This document shows positions 1 through 9,706 of a stretch of DNA of 64,000 nucleotides, one piece after another. The notes under the pieces are model-generated. The model searched no databases. It was given only the letters and a program-made list of their open reading frames with translations, and was not told the DNA's origin. Where the stretch lies: contig CAVSSX010000012.1 in NCBI GenBank assembly GCA_963730735.1, forward strand, positions 310,001 through 374,000. The letters are read 5' to 3'. This stretch comes from CAVSSX01 sp963730735 (GTDB lineage Bacteria; Actinomycetota; Acidimicrobiia; Acidimicrobiales; RAAP-2). Both the position numbers and the translations under genes were made by a program. Position 1 is the stretch's first letter. Every line of letters begins with the position of its first letter.

Positions 1-1501
1 CCCGAGCCGACGTCCCGCTGGTGCCCCACTGGATCGGGGGCAAGGCCTCCGACCGCCAGCCCGGGCGTACCGGCGACGTCGTCGACCCGGCCACCGGGGT
101 CCGCCGGGCCGAGGTGGCGTTCGCCTCGACTGACGACGTCGATGCCGCCGTCGAGGCGGCGGCATCGGCCTTCGTCGAGTGGCGCGAGGTGTCGCTGAGC
201 CAGCGGGCCAAGATCCTCTTCTCGTTCCGGGAACTGCTGGCCGCCCGGGCCGGGGAGCTGGCGGCCATCGTCACCGCCGAGCACGGCAAGGTCCTGGCCG
301 ACGCCCTCGGCGAGGTGCAGCGGGCCCTCGAGGTGGTCGAGTTCGCCTGCGGGATCCCGCACCTCATGAAGGGGCAGTACTCCGAGGAGGTGTCGACCCG
401 GGTCGACTCGTACAGCATCCGCCAACCCCTCGGCGTGGTCGGCATCATCAGCCCTTCAATTTCCCGACCATGGTCCCGGCGTGGTTCTTCCCGGTGGCCA
501 TCGCCACCGGCAACACCGTGGTCCTGAAGCCGAGCGAGAAGGACCCGTCGGCGGCCAACTGGCTGGCCGAGCTGTGGGCCGAGGCCGGCCTGCCGGCCGG
601 CGTCTTCAACGTGGTCCACGGGGACAAGGTGGCCGTCGACCGCCTGCTCGAGCACCCCGACGTCCGGGCCGTCTCCTTCGTGGGCTCCACCCCGGTCGCC
701 CGCTACGTCTACGAGCACGGCACGGCGCACGGCAAGCGGGTCCAGGCCCTCGGCGGGGCCAAGAACCACATGGTCGTACTGCCCGACGCCGACCTCGACC
801 TCACCGCCGACTCGGCCGTCAACGCCGGGTTCGGCTCGGCCGGGGAGCGCTGCATGGCCATCTCGGTCCTGGTCGCCGTCGACCCCGTGGGCGACCGGCT
901 GGTCGAGGAGATCGCCCGGCGCATGGCCACCCTCACCACCGGCGACGGACGCCGCTCGTGCGACATGGGCCCGCTCATCACCGCCGCCCACCGCGACCGG
1001 GTCACGGGCTACCTCGATGCGGGCGTCGAGGCTGGTGCCCGGCTGGTCGTGGACGGCCGTGCGGCGACGATCGACGGGGACCCCGGCGGCTTCTGGCTGG
1101 GACCCACGCTCTTCGACCAGGTGACGCCGGACATGACCCTCTACACCGACGAGATCTTCGGACCCGTGCTGTCAGTGGTCCGGGTCCCGACCTACGACGC
1201 CGCCCTGGCGTTGGTGAACGCCAACCCCTACGGCAACGGCACGGCCATCTTCACCAACGACGGCGGGGCCGCCCGGCGGTACCAGCGCGACGTCGAAGTG
1301 GGGATGGTCGGGGTCAATGTCCCGATCCCGGTCCCGATGGCCTACTACTCCTTCGGCGGCTGGAAGAGCTCGCTCTTCGGCGACCTCCACGCCCACGGCA
1401 CCGAGGGAGTCCAGTTCTTCACCCGGGGCAAGGTCGTCACCAGTCGCTGGCCCCGGCCGGAACACGGCGGGATCAACTTGGGGTTCCCCCAGGCCGACTG
1501 A
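1..1501 (+). pseudogene. mmsA: Methylmalonate-semialdehyde dehydrogenase (CoA-acylating) family, 5'-partial and frameshifted
   Basis: Aldehyde dehydrogenase superfamily; MmsA enzymes convert (methyl)malonate semialdehyde plus CoA and NAD to propionyl- or acetyl-CoA in valine, thymine or inositol catabolism. The N-terminal part reads PHWIGGK and stays open to the window edge, so the gene probably starts upstream; GTG at 21 is the only start inside. The frame is intact to GIISP, then breaks at about 452-455, where one base is missing from the run in agcccttc. The next frame resumes exactly with FNFPTMVPAWFFP. Downstream are VLKPSEKDP, the FVGSTPVA loop, the GGAKNH segment and the catalytic Cys in GERCMA, ending with KVVTSRWP, all typical of MmsA. 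The 3' end overlaps the convergent acyl-CoA dehydrogenase by 29 nt. The clean resumption of frame suggests a sequencing error more than decay. Confidence 0.85.
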
Positions 1502-2768
1502 CGGGCTGGGGGCGCGAGCGCCCGGGCAGCTCCCGCCAGGGGACCCGATCCACCCGGGGTTCGCCGGGCAGGCCGAGCACACGCTCGCCCACGATGTTGC
1601 GTTGCACCTCGTCGGAGCCCCCGGCGATGTGGTAGCCGGGCGCACCGAGGACGTGGCCGGTCCAGGCGTACGTGCCCCATTCTCCGGTATCGGCCACGAG
1701 GCGCGGACCGAGCAGGGTGGACACGGCGGCCGAGATCCGGTCGAGCTGGCGGACCCAGGCCAGCTTGCCGAGCGATCCCTCGGGGCCGGGCGGCCGACCG
1801 AGCTGGCGGGCCGCCGCCGCCCGCTCGGCGGCGATCTGGCTGATCCGGTCGTGGATGTAGAGCTCGGCCAGCTGCTGGCGGACGAGCGGGTCGTCGGTCC
1901 GCTCCAGGTGCTCCGCCAACGCCCGGACCTGGGGCCAGCTGCCACCGATCTCGCGCATCCGCTTGGCGTTGCCCCGCTCGAACCCGAGCGTGGTCAGCGC
2001 GACCTTCCATCCCCCGCCGACCTCGCCCAGCCGCAGGTCGTCGGCCACCCGCACGTCGGTGAAGAAGACCTCGTTGAACGAGGAGCCACCGGACATCTGT
2101 CGCAGCGGTCGGACCTCGACCCCCGGGGCGTCGAGGGGCACCAGGAAGGCCGTGATCCCGGCGTGCTTCACCACGTCGGGATCGGTGCGGGCCAGGAGCT
2201 CGCCCCACTGGGCGAACTGGGCGCCCGAGCTCCAGACCTTCTGACCGTTCAGTACCCAGCCGTCGCCGTCGCGCTCGGCCCGGGTGGCCACCGAGGCGAG
2301 GTCGGATCCGGCCCCGGGCTCGGAGAACAGCTGGGCGATCAGCTGCTCGGTCCGGACCAGCGACGGTAGGAAGCGCCGCCGCTGCTCCTCGGTCCCGAGG
2401 GCCAGGATGGTCGGGGCGATGAGATTGACGGTGATGGAGAACGCCTCGTGGCTCACCGGCGCCTGGAAGACCGACTCGGCGCGGGCGTAGGCCAGCTCGT
2501 AGGGGGCGGCCAAGCCCTGGCCGCCCCATTCCACCGGCCAGCTCAACGCACCGAAGCCGGCGTCGACCCGGGTGCGTTGCCAGGCCATGATCCGGTCCAA
2601 CAGCGCCCGCTCCTCGTCGGCACCGAGCGCGTGGAAGACCGAGACGTCGTCGCTGCCACTCCCCCACGACACGACGTCGTCCGGCTCCCGACGGGGCAGC
2701 TGCCCGTCGAGCCAGGCCGTCACCCGGGACTCGAAGTCCTCGAGTTCGGCGTCGGTGGGCTCGGACAT
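1473..2768 (-). CDS. Acyl-CoA dehydrogenase family protein
   Basis: FAD-dependent alpha,beta-dehydrogenation of an acyl-CoA in the cytoplasm; acyl specificity unknown. The 431-aa product has the N-terminal helical domain, then the FAD-facing segment LFSEPGAGSDLASV and WVLNGQKVWSSGA, and the C-terminal GGSDEVQRNIVGERVLGLPGEP motif that packs on FAD. The start is ATG at 2768 because a strong ribosome site (GGAGGAAC) lies just upstream; an ATG 66 nt further upstream has no such site. It overlaps the convergent mmsA tail. It stands alone, pointing away from the methyltransferase at 2920, and resembles the many steroid/fatty-acid type ACADs of actinobacteria. Confidence 0.9.
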   Translation of the reverse strand: MSEPTDAELEDFESRVTAWLDGQLPRREPDDVVSWGSGSDDVSVFHALGADEERALLDRIMAWQRTRVDAGFGALSWPVEWGGQGLAAPYELAYARAESVFQAPVSHEAFSITVNLIAPTILALGTEEQRRRFLPSLVRTEQLIAQLFSEPGAGSDLASVATRAERDGDGWVLNGQKVWSSGAQFAQWGELLARTDPDVVKHAGITAFLVPLDAPGVEVRPLRQMSGGSSFNEVFFTDVRVADDLRLGEVGGGWKVALTTLGFERGNAKRMREIGGSWPQVRALAEHLERTDDPLVRQQLAELYIHDRISQIAAERAAAARQLGRPPGPEGSLGKLAWVRQLDRISAAVSTLLGPRLVADTGEWGTYAWTGHVLGAPGYHIAGGSDEVQRNIVGERVLGLPGEPRVDRVPWRELPGRSRPQPVSRPGGTPS

Positions 2769-2919
2769 CGGTGCGTTCCTCCGGGACTCGGCCGAGGCGG
2801 CTGGGGTCAATGCGCCGCGGTTCGGAGGCGACACTAGAGGACCCGTAGCCGGGTGGGCCCCGGGCCAGCGGGGCGGGGGCGCCGACGCCGTTGGATCAGG
2901 AGAGTGCCATCATGCCCGG

Positions 2920-3696
2920 GTGCTCCACGAACAACGCCAACGAGCGGACTCGTTCGGCGAGGACGCCGAACAGTACGACCGGGCCCGGCCGAGCTACCCG
3001 GCCGCCCTGGTCGACGAGCTCACCGTGGACCACCCCGAGCACGTGCTCGACGTCGGATGTGGCACCGGCATCGCCGGCAGCCTCTTCGCCGAGCGCGGCT
3101 GCCACGTCCTCGGGGTCGAGCCCGACCCCCGGATGGCGGCCATCGCCCGACGTCGGGGCCTCGAGGTCGAGGTGGCCACGTTCGAGGCGTGGGATCCCGG
3201 CGACCGGCGGTTCGAGCTCCTCGTCTCCGGCCAGGCCTGGCACTGGGTGGATCCGGTGCGGGGCGCCGCCCACGCGGCCACCGTGCTCACCGACGGCGGG
3301 CGATTCGGGGTCTTCTGGAACGTGGCCCGGCCGCCCGAGGACCTCAAGCGGTCCCTCGACGCGCTGTACGCCCGCCTGGCCCCGGACCTCGACGCCCACT
3401 CGGTCATGCTCGGCCACGGTGACGGCCAACGATTCGAACTGGCCTCCGACGGTCTCGAGGCCACCGGGCAGTTCCGGGACGCCCACGTGGCCCGGTTCGC
3501 CCACGTGGTGACCTACACGACGGCGGCGTGGCTGGACCAGCTCCCGACGCACAGCGACCACCGGGTGCTGGGCCGCGACGCCCTGGCCCCGTTGCTCGCC
3601 GCCGTGGGGGCCGAGATCGACGCCTACGGCGGGTCGTTCGAGATGCGCTACGACACGGTGTTGGTGACGGCGGTCCGGGCCGCCTCGACCACCTGA
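2920..3696 (+). CDS. Class I SAM-dependent methyltransferase
   Basis: A 258-aa cytoplasmic methyltransferase of the Methyltransf_11/25 type. The SAM-binding motif I is VLDVGCGTGIAG (about residues 39-50), followed by an acidic residue in GVEPDPRM that should hold the SAM ribose. The N-terminal DSFGEDAEQYDRARPSYP is a very common opening for this family. The start is GTG at 2920; an AGGAG lies 17 nt upstream, which is long, so the start is only moderately certain. An ATG eight bases upstream is out of frame. The acceptor cannot be guessed from sequence. Confidence 0.85.
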   Translation: MLHEQRQRADSFGEDAEQYDRARPSYPAALVDELTVDHPEHVLDVGCGTGIAGSLFAERGCHVLGVEPDPRMAAIARRRGLEVEVATFEAWDPGDRRFELLVSGQAWHWVDPVRGAAHAATVLTDGGRFGVFWNVARPPEDLKRSLDALYARLAPDLDAHSVMLGHGDGQRFELASDGLEATGQFRDAHVARFAHVVTYTTAAWLDQLPTHSDHRVLGRDALAPLLAAVGAEIDAYGGSFEMRYDTVLVTAVRAASTT

Positions 3697-3708
3697 AGCG
3701 CCACTCCG

Positions 3709-4587
3709 TCAGATGACGTCGGCCAGGCGGCCGAGCTGCTCCATCGGATCGGTGGTCGTCGCCGTGAAGACCATCTCGTCCACCCCGGCGTCGGCGAAGC
3801 GGGCGATCGTCGATCGGATCGCCTCGGGCGAGGTCGGCGTCGTGCCCGACAGTGCCTGGGCCACGGTCTCGGGCGAGTAGCCGTAGTACCGGTGGACGTG
3901 ATCCTCGTAGGAGGCGCGGGCGTTCGGGCCGAGGGAGAAGTGGGTGGCGGCGATGAGCTTGGGTCGGCCCGTTCGGCCAGCCTCGTCCCAGGCCTTCTGG
4001 ACGATGGCCTGGCGCTCGAGGTGCTCTTCGGGTTCGGTCGAGAAGCTGAAGCTCCGGATGCCGTCGGCCAACCGCCCGGCCCGCTCGAGTCCGGCCGGGG
4101 CGAAGGTCCCGATGATGAGCTCGGGCCCGCCGGGCGTGTACGGGGTGGGCCCGACCGGCTCGGTCCCCTCGAAGGGCGGTTGGCCGGTGAAGATCTTGCG
4201 GAGGGCGATGAGCTGCTCCTCGAAGCGGGCGCCCCGCCGGGGCCAGGCCTCGGGAGCCACGGCGAAGTCGCTCTCTCGCCCACCGAGGCCGATGCCGAAA
4301 CTGAAGCGTCCCTCCGAGAGGCGGTCGAGGGTGGCCGCTTGCTGACCCGTCACCCCGACCTTGTGGTACGGGAGGCAGAGCACCGACGTGAGCAGACGCA
4401 ACCGGGTGGTCACGGCGGCCACGAAGGTGAGGGCGATCATCGGATCGTTGCTCTCGAACGTCAGGCGCTGGCCCAGACTCACGCCGTTGAACGGCCCGGC
4501 TTCGACCTGCTGGACGAAGGACGTCAGGTCCTGGCGCGAGAGCGCCTTCATGGGAAGCCCCACCCCGATTTGCATCGCGTCCCCCAT
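3709..4587 (-). CDS. LLM-class F420-dependent oxidoreductase
   Basis: Luciferase-like (bacterial luciferase superfamily) TIM-barrel oxidoreductase, 292 aa, expected to use F420H2 or reduced flavin. Family hallmarks are the N-terminal IGVGLPMKALSRQD strand, AAVTTRLRLLTSVLCLPYHKVG, LDRLSEGRFSFGIGLGGRESDF and the C-terminal AGVDEMVFTATT. The start is ATG at 4587 behind a G-rich site; an internal ATG 12 nt downstream is possible. It ends 12 nt from the convergent methyltransferase. Substrate unknown. Confidence 0.88.
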   Translation of the reverse strand: MGDAMQIGVGLPMKALSRQDLTSFVQQVEAGPFNGVSLGQRLTFESNDPMIALTFVAAVTTRLRLLTSVLCLPYHKVGVTGQQAATLDRLSEGRFSFGIGLGGRESDFAVAPEAWPRRGARFEEQLIALRKIFTGQPPFEGTEPVGPTPYTPGGPELIIGTFAPAGLERAGRLADGIRSFSFSTEPEEHLERQAIVQKAWDEAGRTGRPKLIAATHFSLGPNARASYEDHVHRYYGYSPETVAQALSGTTPTSPEAIRSTIARFADAGVDEMVFTATTTDPMEQLGRLADVI

Positions 4588-4757
4588 GTCGCCCCCCCCT
4601 GCGCCCTGATCGGGCGCCCGTGTTGCCTACTCGGCCGGTCCCTGCGGTCCGAGGCTACGACACACGACGCCGGTCGGCACCCCGGACCCCGGCGACCACC
4701 GGCCGCTACTCATACGTAGCTAGGCTGGCGCCATGGGGGCCCGATGGACGTCCGCGC

Positions 4758-5534
4758 GTGCTCCCGACGGTGGGGACCGACCGGGAGGCTCGGGACACGC
4801 TGGTGTCGGTCGAGCGGGACGGGGTCGAGCTGGTCCTCGATCCCGTCGGGAACCGGGCGTCACGGTCGGTGCTCGACCGACGCAACGCCGATCTGGCCAC
4901 GCAGGCCGTCCTGGAGCGCCACGTGCGACCGGGCATGACCGTCGTCGACGTCGGCGCCCGGGTGGGGTTCAGCACGTTGTCCGCCGCCCGACGGGTCGGC
5001 CCGAGGGGCCGGGTGGCGGCGGTCGAGCCCGATGCCGCCAACTGCCGACTCCTTCTGCTGTCGGCGTCGCGCAACGAGTCGTCGAACGTCTCGGTGTGGC
5101 CGGTGGCCCTCCTCGACCGCCAGGGATGGGCCCATCTGGCCCCGGGCGGCCTGCGCCCGGTCGGGGCGGGCGATCTCGCCGACGCCGTGGGCACGGTCGT
5201 GGCGACGTTCGCCCTCGACCAGCTGCTCCACGGTCCGATCGACGTCCTGCGGCTCGACGCCACCGGGGCCGAGCCCCGGGTGCTGGCCGGTGCCCGCCGG
5301 TTGCTGGGCCGACGGCGGACGGTGATCGTCGCCGCCGTCTGCCGAGGTGCGCTGGAACGGGTCTCGGGCTGCACGGTGACCGAGTTCCTGGGCCCCTGGG
5401 TGGCCGCCGGTTACCGGCTCGCCCGCATCGAGACCGGCTCGGGTTGGGCCACGCCCGTCCGGGACCTCACCGACTTCGCGGCGACGTTCGACGACCCCGA
5501 CCGCCAGGAGCACGTCCTGCTCGAACCGGCCTGA
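4758..5534 (+). CDS. FkbM family methyltransferase
   Basis: SAM-dependent methyltransferase of the FkbM type, which usually O-methylates sugars or polyketide hydroxyls. Motif I is VVDVGARVGFSTLSAARRVG with the ribose-binding acidic residue in VAAVEPDAAN, followed by IDVLRLDATGAEPRVLAGARRLL, the typical FkbM strand-4/5 block. I chose GTG at 4758 because homology-like sequence begins near there; GTG at 4803 and an ATG at 4620 are in the same frame, and the segment before 4758 looks non-coding. No partner gene indicates the acceptor. Confidence 0.78.
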   Translation: MLPTVGTDREARDTLVSVERDGVELVLDPVGNRASRSVLDRRNADLATQAVLERHVRPGMTVVDVGARVGFSTLSAARRVGPRGRVAAVEPDAANCRLLLLSASRNESSNVSVWPVALLDRQGWAHLAPGGLRPVGAGDLADAVGTVVATFALDQLLHGPIDVLRLDATGAEPRVLAGARRLLGRRRTVIVAAVCRGALERVSGCTVTEFLGPWVAAGYRLARIETGSGWATPVRDLTDFAATFDDPDRQEHVLLEPA

Positions 5535-5615
5535 CCAGTCGACCGGCCATCGCTCCCGGGTGCCGGCCGGCCCGGCGCCGTATGCTCCACACGCCTGTCT
5601 GCCCTCGGAGGAGCC

Positions 5616-6557
5616 GTGCCCGAACCGCAACTGTCGCTCCAGCTGGTCAACTTCGCCGCCGAGGACCCCGGCGACTGGCAGTACCTGCTCGACCGGGCGG
5701 TGATCGCCGACCGGGCCGGGGTCGACCGACTGGTGGTGTGCGACCACGTGGTCTTCGGCGAGCAGCTCGAGGCCTACGGCGACGCCCGGCTCGGCGGGAT
5801 CGAGGGAGGTCGGCAACCGACCGGACCCGACGGCGTGTGGCTCGAGCCGATGACCGTCCTCTCGGTGCTCGCCGGACTGACGACCCGGGCCCGCCTGGCC
5901 ACCGGCGTCCTCCAGGCGGCCCTGCGGCGGCCGGTCGTCCTGGCCAAGACGGCCGCCACCCTCGACGTGCTGTCGGGTGGCCGGCTGGACCTCGGCGTCG
6001 GCGTCGGCTGGCAGCGCGAGGAGTACGAAGCCGCCGGCCTCGACTTCGACGGCCGCGGGCGCCTGCTCAACGACACCCTGGCCGTGTGCCAGACGCTGTG
6101 GCGCGAGCAGCGGGCCAGCTTCGAGAGCGACGGCCTTCGGTTCGAGAACATCCACTGCGTCCCCAAGCCGGTGCAGGCCGGCGGCGTCCCGATCTGGATC
6201 GGCGGGTCGCTCAATCCCCGGGTGCTCGACCGGCTGGTGCGTTTCGCCGCCGGCTGGATCCCCTGGGGACCGTCGATGGCCCACACGCTCGACGACCTCG
6301 AACGGGTCCGCCAAGCCCTGGCCGAGGCCGGTCGCGATCCTCTCGACCTCGAGGTGCAGGGAACGCTGCCGGTCGTCCGACGCGACGACCGGTCGGTGGA
6401 CGTCGACGCCACCATGGGCGGGGTGCCGGCCCTGGCCAAGGGCGGGATCACCGACTTCCGGATCAACTTCTCGTTGCCCGAGGATCCGGTCGAGCTGGCG
6501 GCCACGCTGCCCGACGTGGTCGGCGCCTTCCGTCGGGCCGTGGGTCGGGAGGGCTGA
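5616..6557 (+). CDS. LLM-class F420-dependent oxidoreductase
   Basis: A 313-aa luciferase-like TIM barrel. Visible family signatures are RLVVCDHVVFGEQLEAYG, LSGGRLDLGVGVGWQREEYEAAG (cofactor-phosphate region) and VPIWIGGSLNPRVLDRLVRFAAGWIPWG. It starts at GTG 5616 with GGAGGA seven bases upstream. The SnoaL-like gene starts 4 nt after its stop, so the pair is probably co-transcribed and may act on the same molecule. Substrate unknown. Confidence 0.9.
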   Translation: MPEPQLSLQLVNFAAEDPGDWQYLLDRAVIADRAGVDRLVVCDHVVFGEQLEAYGDARLGGIEGGRQPTGPDGVWLEPMTVLSVLAGLTTRARLATGVLQAALRRPVVLAKTAATLDVLSGGRLDLGVGVGWQREEYEAAGLDFDGRGRLLNDTLAVCQTLWREQRASFESDGLRFENIHCVPKPVQAGGVPIWIGGSLNPRVLDRLVRFAAGWIPWGPSMAHTLDDLERVRQALAEAGRDPLDLEVQGTLPVVRRDDRSVDVDATMGGVPALAKGGITDFRINFSLPEDPVELAATLPDVVGAFRRAVGREG

Positions 6558-6561
6558 GGCC

Positions 6562-7011
6562 GTGGCTGACAACGACCTCCTGGCCGACCGTCTGGCCCTC
6601 GCCGACCTGGTGACCGAGTACGCCCTGGCCGTCGACCAGCGCCGGATCGACGACGTGGTGGCGCTGTTCACCGAGAACGGACGGCTGGCCATCTACACCG
6701 GCAGCCCGGGCGACGGGCCGCCGCGCCAGGAGCGCCTCGGGCACGAGGCGATCGCCAAGGCCATGCGGGTCCTCAACGCCTTCGACACGACGACCCACTT
6801 CGTCGGCCAGCACACGGCCGTCGTCGACGGCGACCGGGCCGAGGGAACGACCTACTGCCTGGCCCACCACCTGCGCGGCGAGGCGCCCGACCGGACCGTG
6901 TTCATCATGTCGATCCGCTACCTCGACCGCTTCGTCCGCACGGCCGACGGCTGGCGGCTCCAGGAACGGGTGCTGGCGGTCGACTGGGAAGAGACCCGGA
7001 CCCTGGCCTGA
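6562..7011 (+). CDS. SnoaL-like / NTF2-fold protein
   Basis: A 149-aa protein with the cone-shaped NTF2 fold (SnoaL_4 type). It reads LVTEYALAVDQRRIDDVVALFTENGRLAIY near the N-terminus, THFVGQHTAVVDGDRAEGTTYCLAHH in the middle and RYLDRFVRTADGWRLQERVLAVDWEE at the end, which is the classic pattern. Members act as small isomerases, dehydratases or binding proteins. The start is GTG 6562 with GGGAGGGC upstream. It follows the LLM gene by 4 nt and is likely its operon partner. Confidence 0.85.
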   Translation: MADNDLLADRLALADLVTEYALAVDQRRIDDVVALFTENGRLAIYTGSPGDGPPRQERLGHEAIAKAMRVLNAFDTTTHFVGQHTAVVDGDRAEGTTYCLAHHLRGEAPDRTVFIMSIRYLDRFVRTADGWRLQERVLAVDWEETRTLA

Positions 7012-7081
7012 CGACCGGCCGCTCGCCGTCGGGGCGCGCCGCACCCCGGCCCGGCGACCGGGACGTCGTGGCGTGACGAGA

Positions 7082-7107
7082 GGTGGCAACGCCGGAGCGT
7101 GGCCACC
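7082..7107. terminator. Possible stem-loop between convergent genes
   Basis: GGTGGC at 7082-7087 pairs with GCCACC at 7102-7107 across a GC-rich loop, between the SnoaL-like gene and the convergent small membrane gene. There is no T-run, so terminator function is only suggested by position. Confidence 0.3.
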
Positions 7108-7112
7108 GCCAG

Positions 7113-7274
7113 TTAGTGCAGGCCGACCTCGAAGGCCAAGGACACGACGATGGTCACGCCCAACGCGACGGCCAGGGCGACCATGGCCAGCTCGAAGACC
7201 CGGACCCGGCCCTTTTCGACCAGGTGCCGCAGCGGCGGCGAATGGTGGGTGACGTGGGCGATCTGCTGCGCCAT
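7113..7274 (-). CDS. Small single-pass membrane protein (53 aa)
   Basis: A short gene starting at ATG 7274 behind an exceptionally strong purine site (GGGAGGGAGGGA, ending about 6 nt before the ATG) and ending at TAA 7113. The product opens MAQQIAHVTHHSPPLRHLVE, followed by a basic patch (KGRVRVFE) and one hydrophobic helix of about 20 residues (LAMVALAVALGVTIVVSLAF), ending EVGLH. The positive patch before the helix suggests an N-in orientation. It lies 105 nt downstream of the interrupted MmpL-type gene on the same strand and has palindromes upstream. No family recognised; it could be an accessory peptide of the transporter or an independent stress peptide. Confidence 0.7.
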   Translation of the reverse strand: MAQQIAHVTHHSPPLRHLVEKGRVRVFELAMVALAVALGVTIVVSLAFEVGLH

Positions 7275-7292
7275 GAGCTGTCCCTCCCTCCC

Positions 7293-7344
7293 GATCTGAG
7301 ATTCGTATGCCTCAGATCGGCAAAACCGATCTTACAACCGGTTG
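7293..7344. promoter_or_regulatory. Cluster of three palindromes upstream of the 53-aa gene
   Basis: Three inverted repeats are packed into 52 nt: GATCTGAG (7293-7300) with CTCAGATC (7311-7318); GATCGG (7315-7320) with CCGATC (7326-7331); and the perfect 10-mer CAACCGGTTG (7335-7344). They lie just before the ribosome site of the small membrane gene. The arrangement looks like regulator binding sites and not like a terminator, since no T-run follows. I could not pick a convincing -35/-10 pair. Confidence 0.5.
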
Positions 7345-7379
7345 GCCCGGTGTCGAGCAGTCGGGTGGGCGGTGACGGC

Positions 7380-9575
7380 TCAGACGACGGCGGGGTCCCG
7401 GGGCTCGAGGTCCACGTGGTCCTCGGGGTCGACGGTGAGGCGGGGCAGGATCCGGTCGAGCCAGTGCGGGAACCACCAGTTCGCTCGGCCGAACAGCTGC
7501 ATCAGGGCCGGGACGATGGCCATGCGGATCAGGAAGGCGTCGACGAAGATGCCGCCGGCGAGCCCCAGACCAGCTTCCTTGATGACCCGCTGCCCGCCGA
7601 GCAGGAAGGCCCCGAACACCAGGATCATGATGAAGGCGGCGGCGGTGATCGTCTTGCCGGTGGCCGCCAGCCCGTTGCGCACGGCCACCTTGGTGTCGCC
7701 ACACTTGAGCCACTCCTCGTGGATGCGGCTCACCAGGAAGACCTCGTAGTCCATCGAGAGGCCGAACAGGATGGCGAACAGCATGACCGGGAGGAAGGCC
7801 TCGATCGGCCCGGGTCGGTTCACCCCGAACAGCGTGCCCGCCCAACCCCACTGGAACACCGCCGTCAGGATCCCGAAGGCGGCGCCGATCGACAGGAGGT
7901 TCATCGCCGCCGCCGTCAACGGGATCACCAGACTTCGGAACACCGCCGCCAGCAGCAGGAACGAGAGCAACACCACCAGGCCGATGAACAGGGGCAGCTT
8001 GCTCGACAGCACGCGGGCGAAGTCCACGAAGATCGCCGTCGTGCCGGCGACGTAGACGGTCAGCCCCGAGCCCTTGATCGCCTCGGGGATCGTCGTCGCC
8101 CGCAGGTGGTCGATGAGGTTGGTCGTGGCCCCGTCCTGGGGAGAGGTGGTCGGGTAGGCCAGGATCAGGTCGACGTAGGTGTCGCCCTTGGGCGGCAGGG
8201 CGATCGGCGCCGCCACCTTGGCCACGCCGGGCTGGGCGGCGACGTCCTTCACCAGTGCGTCGAGGGCGGCGGTGTCGGTGGGGCCGTCGGACTTGACCAC
8301 CAGTTGCAGCGGGCCGGTGAACCCGGGACCGAAGCCCTTGGCCAACAGGTCGTAGCCCGTGCGGGTGGTCGTACCCGTCGGGTCGTTGCCCTGGTCGGAC
8401 GTCCCGAGGCGGATCGAGAAGAACGGCAGCGCCAGGAACACCACCACGATGAGGGCCAGCACCGCCGGGATCACCGGCCGCCGCTGGATGAACGAGGCCC
8501 ACCGGGGCCAGAACCCCGTGGTGCCCGCGCCGACGATCCGGGGGCCGTTCTGGACGAGTCCCCGTCGTTGTTTTCCGCTCATGACCCGGGGGCCGATGAA
8601 GCCCAGCAGGGCCGGGAGCAGGGTCAGGGCGGCGATCATGGTGAACGCCACGCCGATGGACGACGCCACGGCCAGGCCGTAGAGGAACGTCACCCCGAGG
8701 GCGAACATGCCGAGCAGGGCGATGCAGACGATGATCCCGGCGAACAGCACCGCCCGACCCGACGTGTCCACGGCGTTGACGATGGAGGTCTCCACGTCCA
8801 GGCCGGCCACCAGGCCTTGACGGTGCCGGGTCACGATGAACAGGGCGTAGTCGATCCCCACGCCGAGGCCGATCAGGAGCACCAGCTCGGGGGCGAACAC
8901 CGGCGTCTTCAGCACATGGCTGACCAGCTCGATGATCCCGATGGCCGTGCCCAGCGAGGCCAGGGCCGACACCAGGGGCAGCAGCATGGCGAAGAACGAC
9001 CCGAACACCAAGAACAGGACGATGGCCGCCAGGATCACCCCGAGCGGGGTGCCCCCGAAGGACTATTTATCGGCCTGTTCGGCCAACTGGCCGGTGACGG
9101 CCACCTGGATGCCCGGGCCGTCGGCCGACTGGGCCGTCGACACCAGGTCCTTGGCCTCGTCGGTCGAGAGGTTCTGGGTCAGCTCGTCGAAGGTGACGGT
9201 GGCGTAGGCGATCGTCCCGTCGGAGCTCACGTGGGTGGAGGCCAACGGGCCGTAGGGCGAGACGATGTTCGAGACGTGGGGCAGCTTGGCCACCTTGCCG
9301 AGCATCGTCTCGATGCTCGACTGCACGGCCGGGTCGTTCACCTTCTTTCCGTCCGAGGTCTGGAAGACGATCTGCTCGGTGTCGCCGGAGACCTTGGGCG
9401 ACACCGATTGGAGGAGGGAGATGGCGTCGGTGGACTCGGTGTGGGGCAGCGAGAAGCTGTTGGAGTAGGCCGAGCCGACCGAGTGGGCGATGGCCGACAT
9501 GCCGATGAGCGCCACCAGCCAGAACAACACGACGAGCCGGCGGTGCCGGACGCACCACGTGGCGAGGGATCGCAT
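7380..9575 (-). pseudogene. MMPL/RND-family transporter interrupted by an in-frame TAG
   Basis: An MmpL-like secondary transporter of about 731 residues. The N-terminal part has a TM helix (RRLVVLFWLVALIGMSAIAHSV) and the extracytoplasmic domain, up to GQLAEQADK at 9066. Codon 9063-9065 is then TAG, and the same frame continues with SFGGTPLGVILAAIVLFLVFGSFFAM and the rest of both MMPL membrane domains, including the GIDYALFIVTRHR and GLSMDYEVFLVSRIHEEW motifs expected of the proton-relay helices. The start is ATG 9575 behind AGGAG. The only defect is one stop codon, in a locally AT-rich stretch. This could be a real nonsense mutation, a base-call error or, least likely, readthrough. Possible substrates are lipids or drugs. 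Confidence 0.85.
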
Positions 9576-9706
9576 GAAGAGGGCTCCTAGTCCCGAGCGG
9601 GCCGAGGCGGCTCGGCGGGCCAACAGCTTTCCACTCCGGATCGGTCGGTTCCACCTCACTAGGCTGCCGGGGCCGCCGGCCCTGCGGGCGGCCCCTCGAC
9701 CCGCCC

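Noticed and set aside
4860..6692. 610-codon minus-strand frame opposite FkbM and LLM genes
   Set aside because: Antisense shadow; the plus-strand genes have clear families and third-position GC bias.
7083..9590. Very long open frame on the plus strand (835 codons) opposite the MmpL-type gene
   Set aside because: Composition is dominated by Asp/Glu/Gly/His/Gln/Arg repeats typical of an antisense shadow of a GC-rich membrane-protein gene; no domain and no ribosome site.
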